From: Planctomycetota bacterium
Lineage (GTDB): Bacteria > Planctomycetota > UBA1135 > UBA2386
Assembly (NCBI GenBank): GCA_019636245.1
Contig: JAHBXX010000038.1
Coordinates: forward strand, 1 to 41,413
Length of the DNA stretch: 41,413 bases
Reading direction: 5' to 3'
This document shows, one piece after another, positions 1-7,987 of this stretch (within the stretch, counting starts at the first letter, position 1; every line of letters starts with the position of its first letter). The position numbers and the translations under genes are program-made. The notes beneath the pieces were generated by a model. The model was not told the origin of the DNA and did not search any database. It saw only the letters and a list, made by a program, of their open reading frames with translations.

Positions 1-2
1 GT

Positions 3-191
3 AATGCGCCAGCTCTCGGACCCGACCACACATTGGTCATCGCCAGCACCACCGTCGTAGCGGCCAATGACGCACTCATTACGCATGTCGCGAGTCGTCA
101 CAGCGTCGCCCGCGTCAAGTTGCGCGTTGCCGCCAACCCGGTCAAACCCAGTCGCGCCCTTTCGGCGCCGCGGAGGTTTACAGACATATGA
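3..191 (+). CDS. Possible 3' end of an unidentified gene
   Basis: The third forward frame is open from the window edge to a TGA at 189-191, about 62 codons, while the other two forward frames close early. The peptide begins with a hydrophobic stretch (LVIASTTVVAAND) and ends in a basic tail. Third-position GC is moderately high but less extreme than in the neighbouring genes. No family is recognised. It would be convergent with the permease gene downstream. It may be only a chance open frame. Confidence 0.25.
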   Translation, partial: NAPALGPDHTLVIASTTVVAANDALITHVASRHSVARVKLRVAANPVKPSRALSAPRRFTDI

Positions 192-234
192 GGGAGAGTC
201 CCCCTGACGATCACCGCCAACCGACCCACCCGCC

Positions 235-2061
235 TCAGAACGGCATCAGCCACGGCAGCAGCACCACGCACGCCAGCAGCGTGGCGAGGAACATCGGCAA
301 CCCCGCGCGCAGGAGGTCGCCCGGCCGGTAGCCGCCGGCCTCGTAGACCAGCGTCACCACCGGCGAACCCATCGGCGTCAGGTACGCCGACGAACAGGCG
401 ATCGCGACCCCCATCGCCAACGGCTCCGGCGCGACCTGCAGCGACTCCGCGAGGCGCAGCGCCAGCGGCGCCATCAGCACCGCGGTCGCGGTGTTCGACA
501 GGAACGAACCGATCGCCGCGGTGACGACGAACAGCACCGCCAGCAGCACACGCGGTCCGGCGCCGGCCAGCAGTCCCTGCAGCCCGTCGACCGCCAGCGC
601 CAGCACGCCGGTGCGGTCGAGCGCGGTCGCCAACGGCAGCATCCCGGCGACCAGCACGAGGCTGCTCCACGACATCGCCTGGTAGACGTCGCCGAGGCGC
701 ACGCAGCGCAACGCCACCATCGCCACGGCCGCCGCCAGCGCCGCCATCACCATCGGCATGGCGCCGAGCGCCGAGACGACGACCATCGCCAGCAGGATCA
801 GCAGCGCGTGCGGCAGCCGGTCGCGCGCCGGCGCCGCCGCCGTCGATTCCGCCGGCAGCGTCAGCACGACGAGGTCGTGGCTGGCGTCGCGCAGGCCGCG
901 GATGCGAGCCCACGGCCCGAGCACCAACAGCATGTCGGCGGCGCGCAGCGGCGTGCGCACGAAGTCCGGCACCGCCTCGCCGTCGCGCCGCAGGCCGGCG
1001 ACGTCGAGGTGGTGGTGGGTGCGGAAGCCGACCTCGGCCAGCGACTTGCCGACCAGCTTCGACTCCGGCGGCACCATCACCACCGCGACCCCGAAGCCCG
1101 CGTCGAGCGCGGCGCTGGCGTCGGGCAGCGCCGGCAGCCGCTGCAGCCCGAACGCCGGCGCCAGCGCATCGAGGCGGTCGGCGGCGCCCACCACGGTGAC
1201 CACGTCGCCGGCCTGGAACCTGTGGTCGGGCGACGGCTCCAGCACCGCCGCGCGCCATGAGCGCGGCTGTTGCCGCTGGATGGCGACGACGCGGGCGCCG
1301 TGGCGGCTGCCGAGTTCGGTGTCGCGCGCCGTCGCGCCGACCAGCGACGAGCCGGGGACCACGGCGAAGCGCGCCAGCGTGCCCTCGGGCACGAAGCGCC
1401 GCCAGAGCTCGCGCACGCTGGGCCGCGCCGGCATCGCCTCGGCGCGTTCGCGACGCGGCAGGAGCCAGCGGCCGCCGAACGCGAACGCCGCCAGCAGCGC
1501 GGCCAGCACGGCGCCGCCGACCGGCGTGAAGTCGAACAGGCGGAAACCGGAGCGGCCGGCGCCGCGCAGTTCGGCGTGCACGACCAGGTTCGGCGCCGTG
1601 CCGATCAGCGTCAGCATGCCGCTGACGAGCGCCCCGTAGGCCATCGGCAGCAGCAGGCGGGCCGGGGCCAGCTGGCGTTCCGCGGCGATGCGCAGCGCCA
1701 CCGGCAGGAACAGCGCCACCACCGCGGTCGAGCTCATCACGCTGCCGAGCACCGCCGCCGCCAGCACCAGCATCGTGCGCGTGCGGCCTTCCTGGCCGCC
1801 GGCGGCGCGCAGGATCGCATCGCCGACCAGCGAGGCCGTGCCCGTGCGCGACAGGCCCTCGCCGACCACCAGCAGGCAGCCGATCAGCACCACGACGGTG
1901 CTGCCGAAGCCGCCGACGGCCTCGGCCGGAGTGCACAGGCCGGTCGCCGCCAGGGCCAGCATGACCAGCAGGGCGACGAAGTCGACGCGCAGCCGGCCGT
2001 GCACGAACAGCACCGCGGCGCCGCCGAGGATCGCCAGCGCCGTCGCCTGCTCGGAGGTCAT
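235..2061 (-). CDS. SLC13/DASS-type anion permease with two TrkA-C (RCK_C) domains
   Basis: A 608-aa inner-membrane permease of the ArsB/NhaD-SLC13 superfamily, of the YfbS-like type that carries RCK_C domains. The N-terminal half (about residues 1-205) has several hydrophobic helices and the motif SSTAVVALFLPVALR. Two TrkA-C-like domains lie at about 215-300 and 325-405, each with the usual G-D-V-V/L ending (AGDVVTVVG, AADMLLVLG). The C-terminal membrane half has the paired motif SNTATAVLMAPLALRLAE. Both Ser-Asn/Ser-Thr-Ala loops fit the sodium/substrate sites of this family. Length is normal. The substrate (sulfate, dicarboxylate or other anion) cannot be read from the sequence. The ATG at 2059-2061 has no clear ribosome-binding site. 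It lies 60 bp from the end of the upstream cardiolipin-synthase-like gene on the same strand, so the two may be co-transcribed. Confidence 0.88.
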   Translation of the reverse strand: MTSEQATALAILGGAAVLFVHGRLRVDFVALLVMLALAATGLCTPAEAVGGFGSTVVVLIGCLLVVGEGLSRTGTASLVGDAILRAAGGQEGRTRTMLVLAAAVLGSVMSSTAVVALFLPVALRIAAERQLAPARLLLPMAYGALVSGMLTLIGTAPNLVVHAELRGAGRSGFRLFDFTPVGGAVLAALLAAFAFGGRWLLPRRERAEAMPARPSVRELWRRFVPEGTLARFAVVPGSSLVGATARDTELGSRHGARVVAIQRQQPRSWRAAVLEPSPDHRFQAGDVVTVVGAADRLDALAPAFGLQRLPALPDASAALDAGFGVAVVMVPPESKLVGKSLAEVGFRTHHHLDVAGLRRDGEAVPDFVRTPLRAADMLLVLGPWARIRGLRDASHDLVVLTLPAESTAAAPARDRLPHALLILLAMVVVSALGAMPMVMAALAAAVAMVALRCVRLGDVYQAMSWSSLVLVAGMLPLATALDRTGVLALAVDGLQGLLAGAGPRVLLAVLFVVTAAIGSFLSNTATAVLMAPLALRLAESLQVAPEPLAMGVAIACSSAYLTPMGSPVVTLVYEAGGYRPGDLLRAGLPMFLATLLACVVLLPWLMPF

Positions 2062-2121
2062 CGGCGCATCGTGCGCGCGACGGCCGCCGCCGACAAGCGA
2101 ACGTCGGCCGACCGCACGCCG

Positions 2122-3543
2122 CTAGAGATACGGCTGCAGCAGCCGCGCCGCGCCGTCGCGCAGCCGCACCGGCAGCGAGCGCGCGTCGACGTCGGCGAGC
2201 CGGACCTCGCGCGCCGCCGCGGTGCGCCGGTCGAGCAGCTCGTCGGCGGCGGCGACGAACGCCGGATCGCGGCACTCGAGGTCGAGTTCGAAGTTCAGCC
2301 GGAGGCTGCGCGGATCCCAGTTCGACGAGCCGGCGAATGCCAGTCCGTCGTCGACCAGCAGCAGTTTGCTGTGGTCGAACGGCGGCGGCGTCGCGAACAC
2401 CCGGCAGCCGCGTTCGAGCACCTGCCACAGCAGCGCCGTCGACGCCCACTGCACGAAGCGCAGGTTGCCGCGCTCGGGCAGGTGGATGCGCACGTCGACG
2501 CCGCGCAGCGCGGCGAGGCCGAGCGCGGTGGCGAGACCGGGGTCGGGCAGGAAGTAGGGCGTCACCAGCCGCACCCGGCGGCGCGCCGCACCGAGCGCGG
2601 CCAGCAGCGCCCAGCGCATCGTCTCGAAGTCCTCGTCGGGACCGTCGGTGATGCAGCGGGCCGCCGCCGGGCCCGCTTCCGCCCGCGGCGCGCTCCAGGC
2701 GGAGCCGGCCAGCCGTTCGCCGGTGCTGAAGCTCCAGTCCTCGGCGAACGCCGCCAGCAGCGAAGCGGTGACCGGCCCGCGCACGCCGACGTGCAGGTCG
2801 CGCACGGCGCGCGCGCCGGCGGTGGCGACGACCGAACGCTCGTGCACGTTGAGTCCGCCGGTGAACGCGACGGCGCCGTCGACGACCAGCAGCTTGCGGT
2901 GCAGGCGCAGGTTGGCATAGGCGAGGTGCCACGGCCAGCGCGTCGGCAGGAACGCCGCGACCGGCACGCCGAGCTGCTGCAGGTGCCTCACCATCGACCG
3001 CCGCGAGTAGCGGGCGCCGACGGCGTCGATCAGCACGCGCACCTGCACGCCGCGGGCCGCGGCCGCGGCCAGCGCCGCGGCGAACCGTTCGCCTATGGCA
3101 TCGACGTCGAACAGGTAGGTCGCCATGGCGATGCTGCGCCCGGCGCCGTCGATGGCCGCCAGCATCGCCGGGTAGGCGGCGTCGCCGTCCTCGAGCAGCT
3201 GCAGCGAGTTGCCCGGCACCAGCGGCCAGCCGGCGATGCGGTCGACGGCGCGCGTCAGGCCAGGGAAGTCGTCGCCCGGGACGGCGACGGTGGCCTCGGG
3301 GCGCGGCGTGCCGCCGGCGTGCGCGCGTTCGCGCGCCGTCGGCCCGCGCAGACGGTGCGCGCGGCGGCGGATCCGGTTCACGCCCAGCAGCAGGTAGAGC
3401 ACCGCGCCGACGACCGGCACGCCCCAGATCACCGCGATCCAGCCCGCCGCCGCGCGCGAGTCGCGCTTCCACAGGATCGCATGCCCGGAAGCCGCCAGGT
3501 CGGCCGTGAGCAGCGCCACCGTGACGACGGGCCAGAGCTCCAT
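2122..3543 (-). CDS. cls: Cardiolipin synthase-like phospholipase D family protein
   Basis: Predicted to join two phosphatidylglycerols (or phosphatidylglycerol plus phosphatidylethanolamine) into cardiolipin at the inner membrane. Two HxKxxxxD catalytic motifs are present: HRKLLVVDG near residue 215 and HSKLLLVDD near residue 389, the latter followed by the typical GSSNWD. The N-terminus holds two hydrophobic helices (MELWPVVTVALLTADLAA and a WIAVIWGVPVVGAVLYLLLG segment), as in bacterial Cls. The frame extends 14 codons further upstream. I prefer the ATG at 3541-3543 because Cls homologues begin there and a -10-like GATCCT lies 8 nt upstream. The resulting 473 aa is the normal family length. 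It may instead be another bacterial PLD-type transferase. Confidence 0.88.
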   Translation of the reverse strand: MELWPVVTVALLTADLAASGHAILWKRDSRAAAGWIAVIWGVPVVGAVLYLLLGVNRIRRRAHRLRGPTARERAHAGGTPRPEATVAVPGDDFPGLTRAVDRIAGWPLVPGNSLQLLEDGDAAYPAMLAAIDGAGRSIAMATYLFDVDAIGERFAAALAAAAARGVQVRVLIDAVGARYSRRSMVRHLQQLGVPVAAFLPTRWPWHLAYANLRLHRKLLVVDGAVAFTGGLNVHERSVVATAGARAVRDLHVGVRGPVTASLLAAFAEDWSFSTGERLAGSAWSAPRAEAGPAAARCITDGPDEDFETMRWALLAALGAARRRVRLVTPYFLPDPGLATALGLAALRGVDVRIHLPERGNLRFVQWASTALLWQVLERGCRVFATPPPFDHSKLLLVDDGLAFAGSSNWDPRSLRLNFELDLECRDPAFVAAADELLDRRTAAAREVRLADVDARSLPVRLRDGAARLLQPYL

Positions 3544-3636
3544 TGGTTGCCAGGATCGCATCGCGCCGGGCGGCCTGTCGAGCACGAGGTGGGGAACGAC
3601 CTCGGTTTCGCGCCGCGCGGTCCTGGCGGCCGCGCG

Positions 3637-4230
3637 TCAGCCGCGCTCGTACTTCCAGTTCCGCTTCTTTCCGGCCGCGAGCCACTCGATCGCCTGTGCG
3701 ATGCGGCGCGCGCGGGTCGCATCCTTCTTCGCCTCCGCGATCCACTCGACATACTCGCGCTTGCAGCTCGGCGCGAACGCGTCGAACACCTGCTTCGCCT
3801 TGCGGTGCGCGGCGAGCGCCTTCGCGAACGCCGGGTGCGGCACGGCCTCCGCCTTCGCCGAGGCCCCGCGCGGGACGGCGATGCCCTGCTCGTTGAGCTG
3901 CACCGCGCGTTTCAAGGTCTTCGCGAACGCGGCCTTCGGCGGCAGGTCGGCGAGCGTGGCGATGCGCCCCACGCGTTCGAGGATCGTCGCGTGTTCGGGT
4001 TCCTTGCCGAGCAACGCCTCCTTCCAGAAGCCGAACGTGCAGTGGCGCCGGAACGCGGCCATCCCCACGAGCATGCCTCGGTGCTCGAAGGACGGCATCC
4101 GCCACTTGATCGTCTCCGTGACCTCGGGACAGGCGGCGTGCACGCGCTTGCGGAGTTCGATCAGGATCGGACGCGCGAACTCGGGGGCGCCGTCGATGTA
4201 GACGTCGACGCGGGGATCGAGGGTCGGCAT
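3637..4230 (-). CDS. YdeI / OmpD-associated family protein with DUF1801 domain
   Basis: A 197-aa soluble protein in two parts. Residues 1-105 look like the DUF1801 (YdhG-like) fold, with the typical ITIKW-like segment (ETIKWRMPSFEHRGMLVGMA) and a CTFGFW motif. Residues 110-197 are a Lys/Arg-rich YdeI/OmdA-type tail ending in IEWLAAGKKRNWKYERG. The biochemical role of this family is not established. Some members are linked to stress or cationic-peptide resistance, but nothing here tests that. The start ATG at 4228-4230 is preceded 7 nt upstream by TATCCT, so the transcript is probably leaderless. The gene is separated from the cls-like gene by about 90 bp. Confidence 0.82.
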   Translation of the reverse strand: MPTLDPRVDVYIDGAPEFARPILIELRKRVHAACPEVTETIKWRMPSFEHRGMLVGMAAFRRHCTFGFWKEALLGKEPEHATILERVGRIATLADLPPKAAFAKTLKRAVQLNEQGIAVPRGASAKAEAVPHPAFAKALAAHRKAKQVFDAFAPSCKREYVEWIAEAKKDATRARRIAQAIEWLAAGKKRNWKYERG

Positions 4231-4237
4231 CGACCGA

Positions 4238-4243
4238 GGATAG
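4238..4243 (-). promoter_or_regulatory. -10 box of the YdeI/DUF1801 gene (leaderless)
   Basis: Read on the minus strand, TATCCT is followed by 7 nt and then the ATG, which puts the expected transcription start at or next to the start codon. No convincing -35 is visible. The same arrangement recurs at several other genes in the window. Confidence 0.5.
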
Positions 4244-4281
4244 CGCCGACGTCCCGGCCACGACTCCCGAGCCGCGCCGCG

Positions 4282-7200
4282 TCAGCGCCCCGCGGCCGGC
4301 AGCACCACGGTCACCTCGGCCTCGGCAAGATCCGGCGGCATCACGACGGGCGCCGACCAGCCGCCGTCCGCCAGGCGGAACTCGATCGGCAACGCCGGCG
4401 CCGGGTCGAGCACGATCAGGTCGTCGAACGTCGGCGCCGACAGCGCCAGCGGCGGCCACTGCGCGTCGCCGCAGCGCGCCACGACGCGGACCTGCCGCGT
4501 CGAACCGCCGTCGGCGCGCTGCAGCCGCACCACCAGCCGCCGCGGCGGGAACGGCACCTCGACGTGGCGCCGTTCGCCAAGGGCGAGCTCGAAGGTGTCG
4601 GCGACGAGCCCGGGCACGAACGTCGGCGCCGGCGGCGTCCCTGACGACTCGCCGTCGGCGCGCACGGCGAGCCGGTAGGTGCCCGGCAGCAGGTCCTCGG
4701 CGCCGAACGCGCCATCGGCGGCCACCGGCACGATCGCCAGCGACTGCGGCCGCTCCCATGCGGACAGGCACAGGAACTCGACGCGCAGGCCTGCCGGCAG
4801 GCCGCCGGGACGCCCCAGCCGGCCCAGCACCGCCGCCGGCGGGAAGTCGGCGAGGTCGTAGTCGAGCTGCGTCGTCTCGCCGTCGCGGACGTCGACCTGG
4901 CGGCGGCTGCCGGGGATCGGGCCGCGGGTCAGCAGCTCGACCTCCCAGGTGCCGGCGGCGAGCGGCCGCGAACGGAACGTGCCGTCGGGCTCCGTGCCGA
5001 GCTGCTGGTCCGGCTGGCCAGCGGCGCGCAGGCGCAGACCGATCCTCTCACGCGACGCGCCGCGTCTGTCCACGCGACCGGCGATGGCGCCGGTGCCCGG
5101 CAGCTCGATCTGCAGCCTCGCCTCCGGCGGCAGCCCGAAGTCCTGCAGAGCGTGCGGTGGCGAATCGTCCCGTTCGACCACGAGCCAGCGGCCTTGGGGT
5201 TCGCGGTCGCACCACAGCGACACCGTGCCGTCCACCGCCGTGACGCCGGCATCGACGACCTCGGCGACGCGATTCGCCAGCGCCGTGAGGATCCGTTCCG
5301 CCGGCGCTCGCGCCGCAACACCGACGACGGCCGCGACCTGCAGCACGATCCGGACCTTGGCGCCGGCGACCGGTCGGCCGCCGCAGGTCACGGCCACGAC
5401 CACGCGCAGCCGCCGCGCGAGTTCGAGGCGGCGTGGTGCCACGTCGGTGATCGGCAGCCACGCACTCGCGGCCAGCGCGCGGTCGGAGGGCACGACGCGC
5501 AGCAGCGTGGCACCGGGCACGATGCCGGTGACGTCGAGTCGGCCGCCGGCGTGCGCCCCCAGCTGCCGGACGCCGTCGCCGCCGGCGCCGCGCAGCCCTT
5601 CGCGCTGCAGGACGACGCCGAAATCCGCGACGGCCGCGCCCGTCTCGTCGACGACCTCGAGCGGCAGCACGCTCGCGGGCGCCAGCACCAGCCGGAGGTC
5701 GTGCGTATGCCACGCGACCTCCCGCGGTGGCGGCGGCACGAAGTCGGGTGCGTCGACGACGCGCACCGTGCAGGTCGGGGAACCGCGCGTCGACCGGCGC
5801 AGCACGAAGCGGCCCTCGTCGTCGGTCACGGCTTCGGGCGAACTCGGCAGCCGCGCAAGCCCGATGCCCGGGAGCGGCGTGCCGGCGACATCGACGACCA
5901 CGCCGCGCACGGCGGTCCGCGGCCGGGCGGTGAGTTCGATGGCCATGGATCCGTCGCGCGCGACCTCGAACCGGTTCGGCGCGGCGAGTTCCCACTCGGG
6001 CCCCGGCAGTTCGAGGTCGGCGCCGCCGAACGGCACCGGCGTCGCGAACGTGAACGTTCCCTCCGCCGCGGTGCGCGCCTGCACGGAACCGGGATCGCTG
6101 CCGCTGCGGCTCACCTCCGTCCGGTAGCGCGCCTCGACGATCGTGCCGGCCGGCAGCGGCAGGCCGCGTTCGTCGGTCACGCGCCCGGCCAGGATCCGCC
6201 CGCGCCGCAGCCGCACGTCGCCGATGTCGTCGCTCTGGCCGGCCCCCACCGGCGCTCCGTCGCGCCAGATGCGCACGTGGCCCGGACCCCAGAACCACTG
6301 CCGTGGCGACGTGCCGCCGGCGAACTCGAACTCGAACCGGCCGTCGACGCCGGTGACGACCACCGCGGCGTCGGGTTGCGGCTGGACCATCATGCCGCGG
6401 CCCTGCGCGACGGTGACGCCGGCGAGCGGCGCGCCGGTCTCGTCGTCGACGACCCGGCCGCGGCGCCGCGCCGGCGCCGGCAACGGTGCGGGCGGCGTGG
6501 GAGCCGCCTCCGCCGCCACCGCCAGCAGATCCCGGCCGCCGGCGACGACGGCTCCCGGCTCGTCCGGCGCGGCGGCCGCCGCCGACGGCGGCGCGGCCCC
6601 GGTCCCGGCCGGCAGCGCCAGCGGCGCCGAACGGTCCGGCCAACAGATCACCGCGGCGATGCCGGCCACCAATGCCAGCGCCGCCACCTTCGTCGCCTTC
6701 GTTGCCGCCATCGCCCATCCTCCGTGCCAGCCGACGGTCGTGCCCGTGGCCTCCGCCGCCGCGTTCGTCTCCCAGCCGAACGCGCACGCGAACGCCGCGC
6801 GCCAGTCCGCCTCGCCCTCCGCGCCGAGCCGCTCGCGCAGCTGCTGCAGGCCGCGCTGCAACCGGCTCTTGACCGTCGCCACCGACGCGCCGGTGCGCGC
6901 CGCGATCGCCCGCGGCGGCAGCCCTTCGAAGTAGCGCTGCCAGATCGCCTCGGCCTGCGGTGCAGCGAGACCTCGCACCGCCACGAGCAGACGCTGCGCC
7001 AGCTCGGTGCGTGCCGCGACTTCGGCGTGGTCGGGCACGACCAGCGGACGGGCGCTGGCCTGCTCGCGGGCGAAGCGCTGGCGGTCGGCGCGCCGCGACC
7101 GCGCCACGACGCGGCGCAGGATCGTCACCAGCCAGCCGCCGACCGGCGCCGCGTCGCGGGGCGGACGGCGCGCGGCGTGCAGCCAGGTCTCCTGCAGCGC

Positions 7201-7305
7201 GTCGTCGGCCAGCCCCGGGTCGCGAACCAGTTCGCCGGCGAGCTGGCGCAGGGCAATGCCGTGGCGGCGCAACTCCAGGTCGAGGTCCAGCGGTTCCGGT
7301 GCCAT
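4282..7305 (-). CDS. ECF sigma factor fused to a transmembrane helix and carboxypeptidase-regulatory-like domains
   Basis: A 1007-aa chimera. Residues about 1-160 form a sigma-70 ECF protein: region 2 includes DDALQETWLHAAR, and region 4 includes GLPPRAIAARTGASVATVKS followed by RLQRGLQQLRERL. After a short linker comes one hydrophobic helix at about 201-220 (VAALALVAGIAAVICW), an Ala/Pro-rich spacer and several beta-sandwich carboxypeptidase-regulatory-like units, e.g. RGRVVDDETGAPLAGVTV, LAGRVTDERGLPLPAG and VRGVVVDVAGTPLPGIG. ECFs with long C-terminal extensions are known in Planctomycetota. The layout suggests a sigma factor tethered to the membrane with an extracytoplasmic sensor, which is inference. 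The start at 7303-7305 is chosen because GGAAGGGG lies about 8 nt upstream; the frame continues 14 codons further. The leader and first codons are duplicated at 10409-10576. Confidence 0.85.
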   Translation of the reverse strand: MAPEPLDLDLELRRHGIALRQLAGELVRDPGLADDALQETWLHAARRPPRDAAPVGGWLVTILRRVVARSRRADRQRFAREQASARPLVVPDHAEVAARTELAQRLLVAVRGLAAPQAEAIWQRYFEGLPPRAIAARTGASVATVKSRLQRGLQQLRERLGAEGEADWRAAFACAFGWETNAAAEATGTTVGWHGGWAMAATKATKVAALALVAGIAAVICWPDRSAPLALPAGTGAAPPSAAAAAPDEPGAVVAGGRDLLAVAAEAAPTPPAPLPAPARRRGRVVDDETGAPLAGVTVAQGRGMMVQPQPDAAVVVTGVDGRFEFEFAGGTSPRQWFWGPGHVRIWRDGAPVGAGQSDDIGDVRLRRGRILAGRVTDERGLPLPAGTIVEARYRTEVSRSGSDPGSVQARTAAEGTFTFATPVPFGGADLELPGPEWELAAPNRFEVARDGSMAIELTARPRTAVRGVVVDVAGTPLPGIGLARLPSSPEAVTDDEGRFVLRRSTRGSPTCTVRVVDAPDFVPPPPREVAWHTHDLRLVLAPASVLPLEVVDETGAAVADFGVVLQREGLRGAGGDGVRQLGAHAGGRLDVTGIVPGATLLRVVPSDRALAASAWLPITDVAPRRLELARRLRVVVAVTCGGRPVAGAKVRIVLQVAAVVGVAARAPAERILTALANRVAEVVDAGVTAVDGTVSLWCDREPQGRWLVVERDDSPPHALQDFGLPPEARLQIELPGTGAIAGRVDRRGASRERIGLRLRAAGQPDQQLGTEPDGTFRSRPLAAGTWEVELLTRGPIPGSRRQVDVRDGETTQLDYDLADFPPAAVLGRLGRPGGLPAGLRVEFLCLSAWERPQSLAIVPVAADGAFGAEDLLPGTYRLAVRADGESSGTPPAPTFVPGLVADTFELALGERRHVEVPFPPRRLVVRLQRADGGSTRQVRVVARCGDAQWPPLALSAPTFDDLIVLDPAPALPIEFRLADGGWSAPVVMPPDLAEAEVTVVLPAAGR

Positions 7306-7439
7306 CGGTGCACCCCTTCCTACCCGAGGGCAGCGGATCGCATGCACGAGGGCGACGATTCGCGCGATCGCCGGCGACGCGGCCAGCCCGCCACCTGCTG
7401 CGCCTCGGCGCGGCGATGCCGCTGCGGTGTGTCGGGGGG
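7267..7439. repeat. Repeat R2, intact copy (sigma-fusion start and leader)
   Basis: This segment covers the first ~12 codons, the ribosome-binding site and about 130 bp of upstream leader of the sigma fusion gene. A diverged copy lies at 10409-10576 in the same orientation. The copies differ by scattered substitutions and by one 5-nt gap (the sequence ctcgg is present here and absent in the other copy). Confidence 0.9.
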
Positions 7440-7649
7440 TAGGGGCAGCCGCCGAGCCGACACGACAGGTTCGTGCCAGGCGGGTCGCCGCGGGCTACCC
7501 GTGTGCCCCGAGTGCGCAATCTCGGGCAGCACGCCACTCCGCGGTGAATCCGGCAAGAGTGCTGACGCGGTGGCTGGCGACCGGAATCGTAGGCGCGGGT
7601 TCCGGGGTCCGGGACGCAGCTCGACTCGCCTGTCCGCCAGAGGCGAGTT
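7306..7649. other. Non-coding leader of the sigma fusion gene
   Basis: No gene is supported here. The part nearest the sigma gene belongs to repeat R2 and carries the GGAAGGGG ribosome-binding site. The far end holds a hairpin (7624-7648) that follows the upstream operon. The middle, about 7440-7623, shows nothing else I can name. The promoter of the sigma gene must lie somewhere here. Confidence 0.6.
7624..7648 (-). terminator. Hairpin directly after the 7650-9998 operon
   Basis: ACTCGCCT and AGGCGAGT form a perfect 8-bp stem with a 9-nt loop, beginning 1 nt after the TGA of the last gene of the minus-strand operon. There is no clear T-tract on the minus strand, so it may stall or protect the transcript end rather than act as a canonical intrinsic terminator. 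Confidence 0.5.
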
Positions 7650-7976
7650 TCAGGGTCGCGCAGCGCGGAGCTGTAACACCCCTAGTGGGATCCACCAACG
7701 CAGCTCGCCGTTGCGGAGTAGGACGTAGTCGTCGCCGACCGACTCCACGACGAACGAACCGTCGGGGCGTACTTCGAAGCAGAGGCTCGGGCTGGCCAGA
7801 TGCGAGGGCGTGGCCCACAGCATCACTTCCGCCACCCGCTGGCCGACGAGCGGCCGCCAGACGCCCACCAGGGAATCGGCGAACTTCGTGCGGCCGTCAT
7901 CAGGCAGCGTCCCGCAGGCGGGAAGCGCCAGCGCAAGTGCAACCATCAGACTCGGCTTGTATCGACGTGGGTCCAT
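7650..7976 (-). CDS. Small putative lipoprotein
   Basis: A 108-aa protein with an N-terminal lipoprotein signal: a basic start (MDPRRYKPS), a hydrophobic core (LMVALALALPAC) and a Cys that would be lipidated. The mature part is short, with a DGSFVVESVGDDYVLL strand-rich segment and a hydrophobic end. No family is recognised. The ATG at 7974-7976 is chosen because it starts 11 nt after the stop of the upstream gene and the signal peptide begins there; a longer frame upstream only overlaps that gene. It is the last gene of a three-gene minus-strand unit with the secreted protein at 9624 and the anchored protein at 7988. Confidence 0.65.
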   Translation of the reverse strand: MDPRRYKPSLMVALALALPACGTLPDDGRTKFADSLVGVWRPLVGQRVAEVMLWATPSHLASPSLCFEVRPDGSFVVESVGDDYVLLRNGELRWWIPLGVLQLRAARP

Positions 7977-7987
7977 CAGACTTGGCC

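Noticed and set aside
1270..4644. A 1124-codon plus-strand open frame
   Set aside because: Antisense to the permease, cls-like and YdeI-like genes. The composition (Arg, His, Gln rich) is that of a complementary-strand shadow.
98..4771. A 1557-codon minus-strand open frame
   Set aside because: It runs across three well-supported genes in another frame and its product is an Arg/Ala-rich, low-complexity sequence typical of GC-rich shadow frames.
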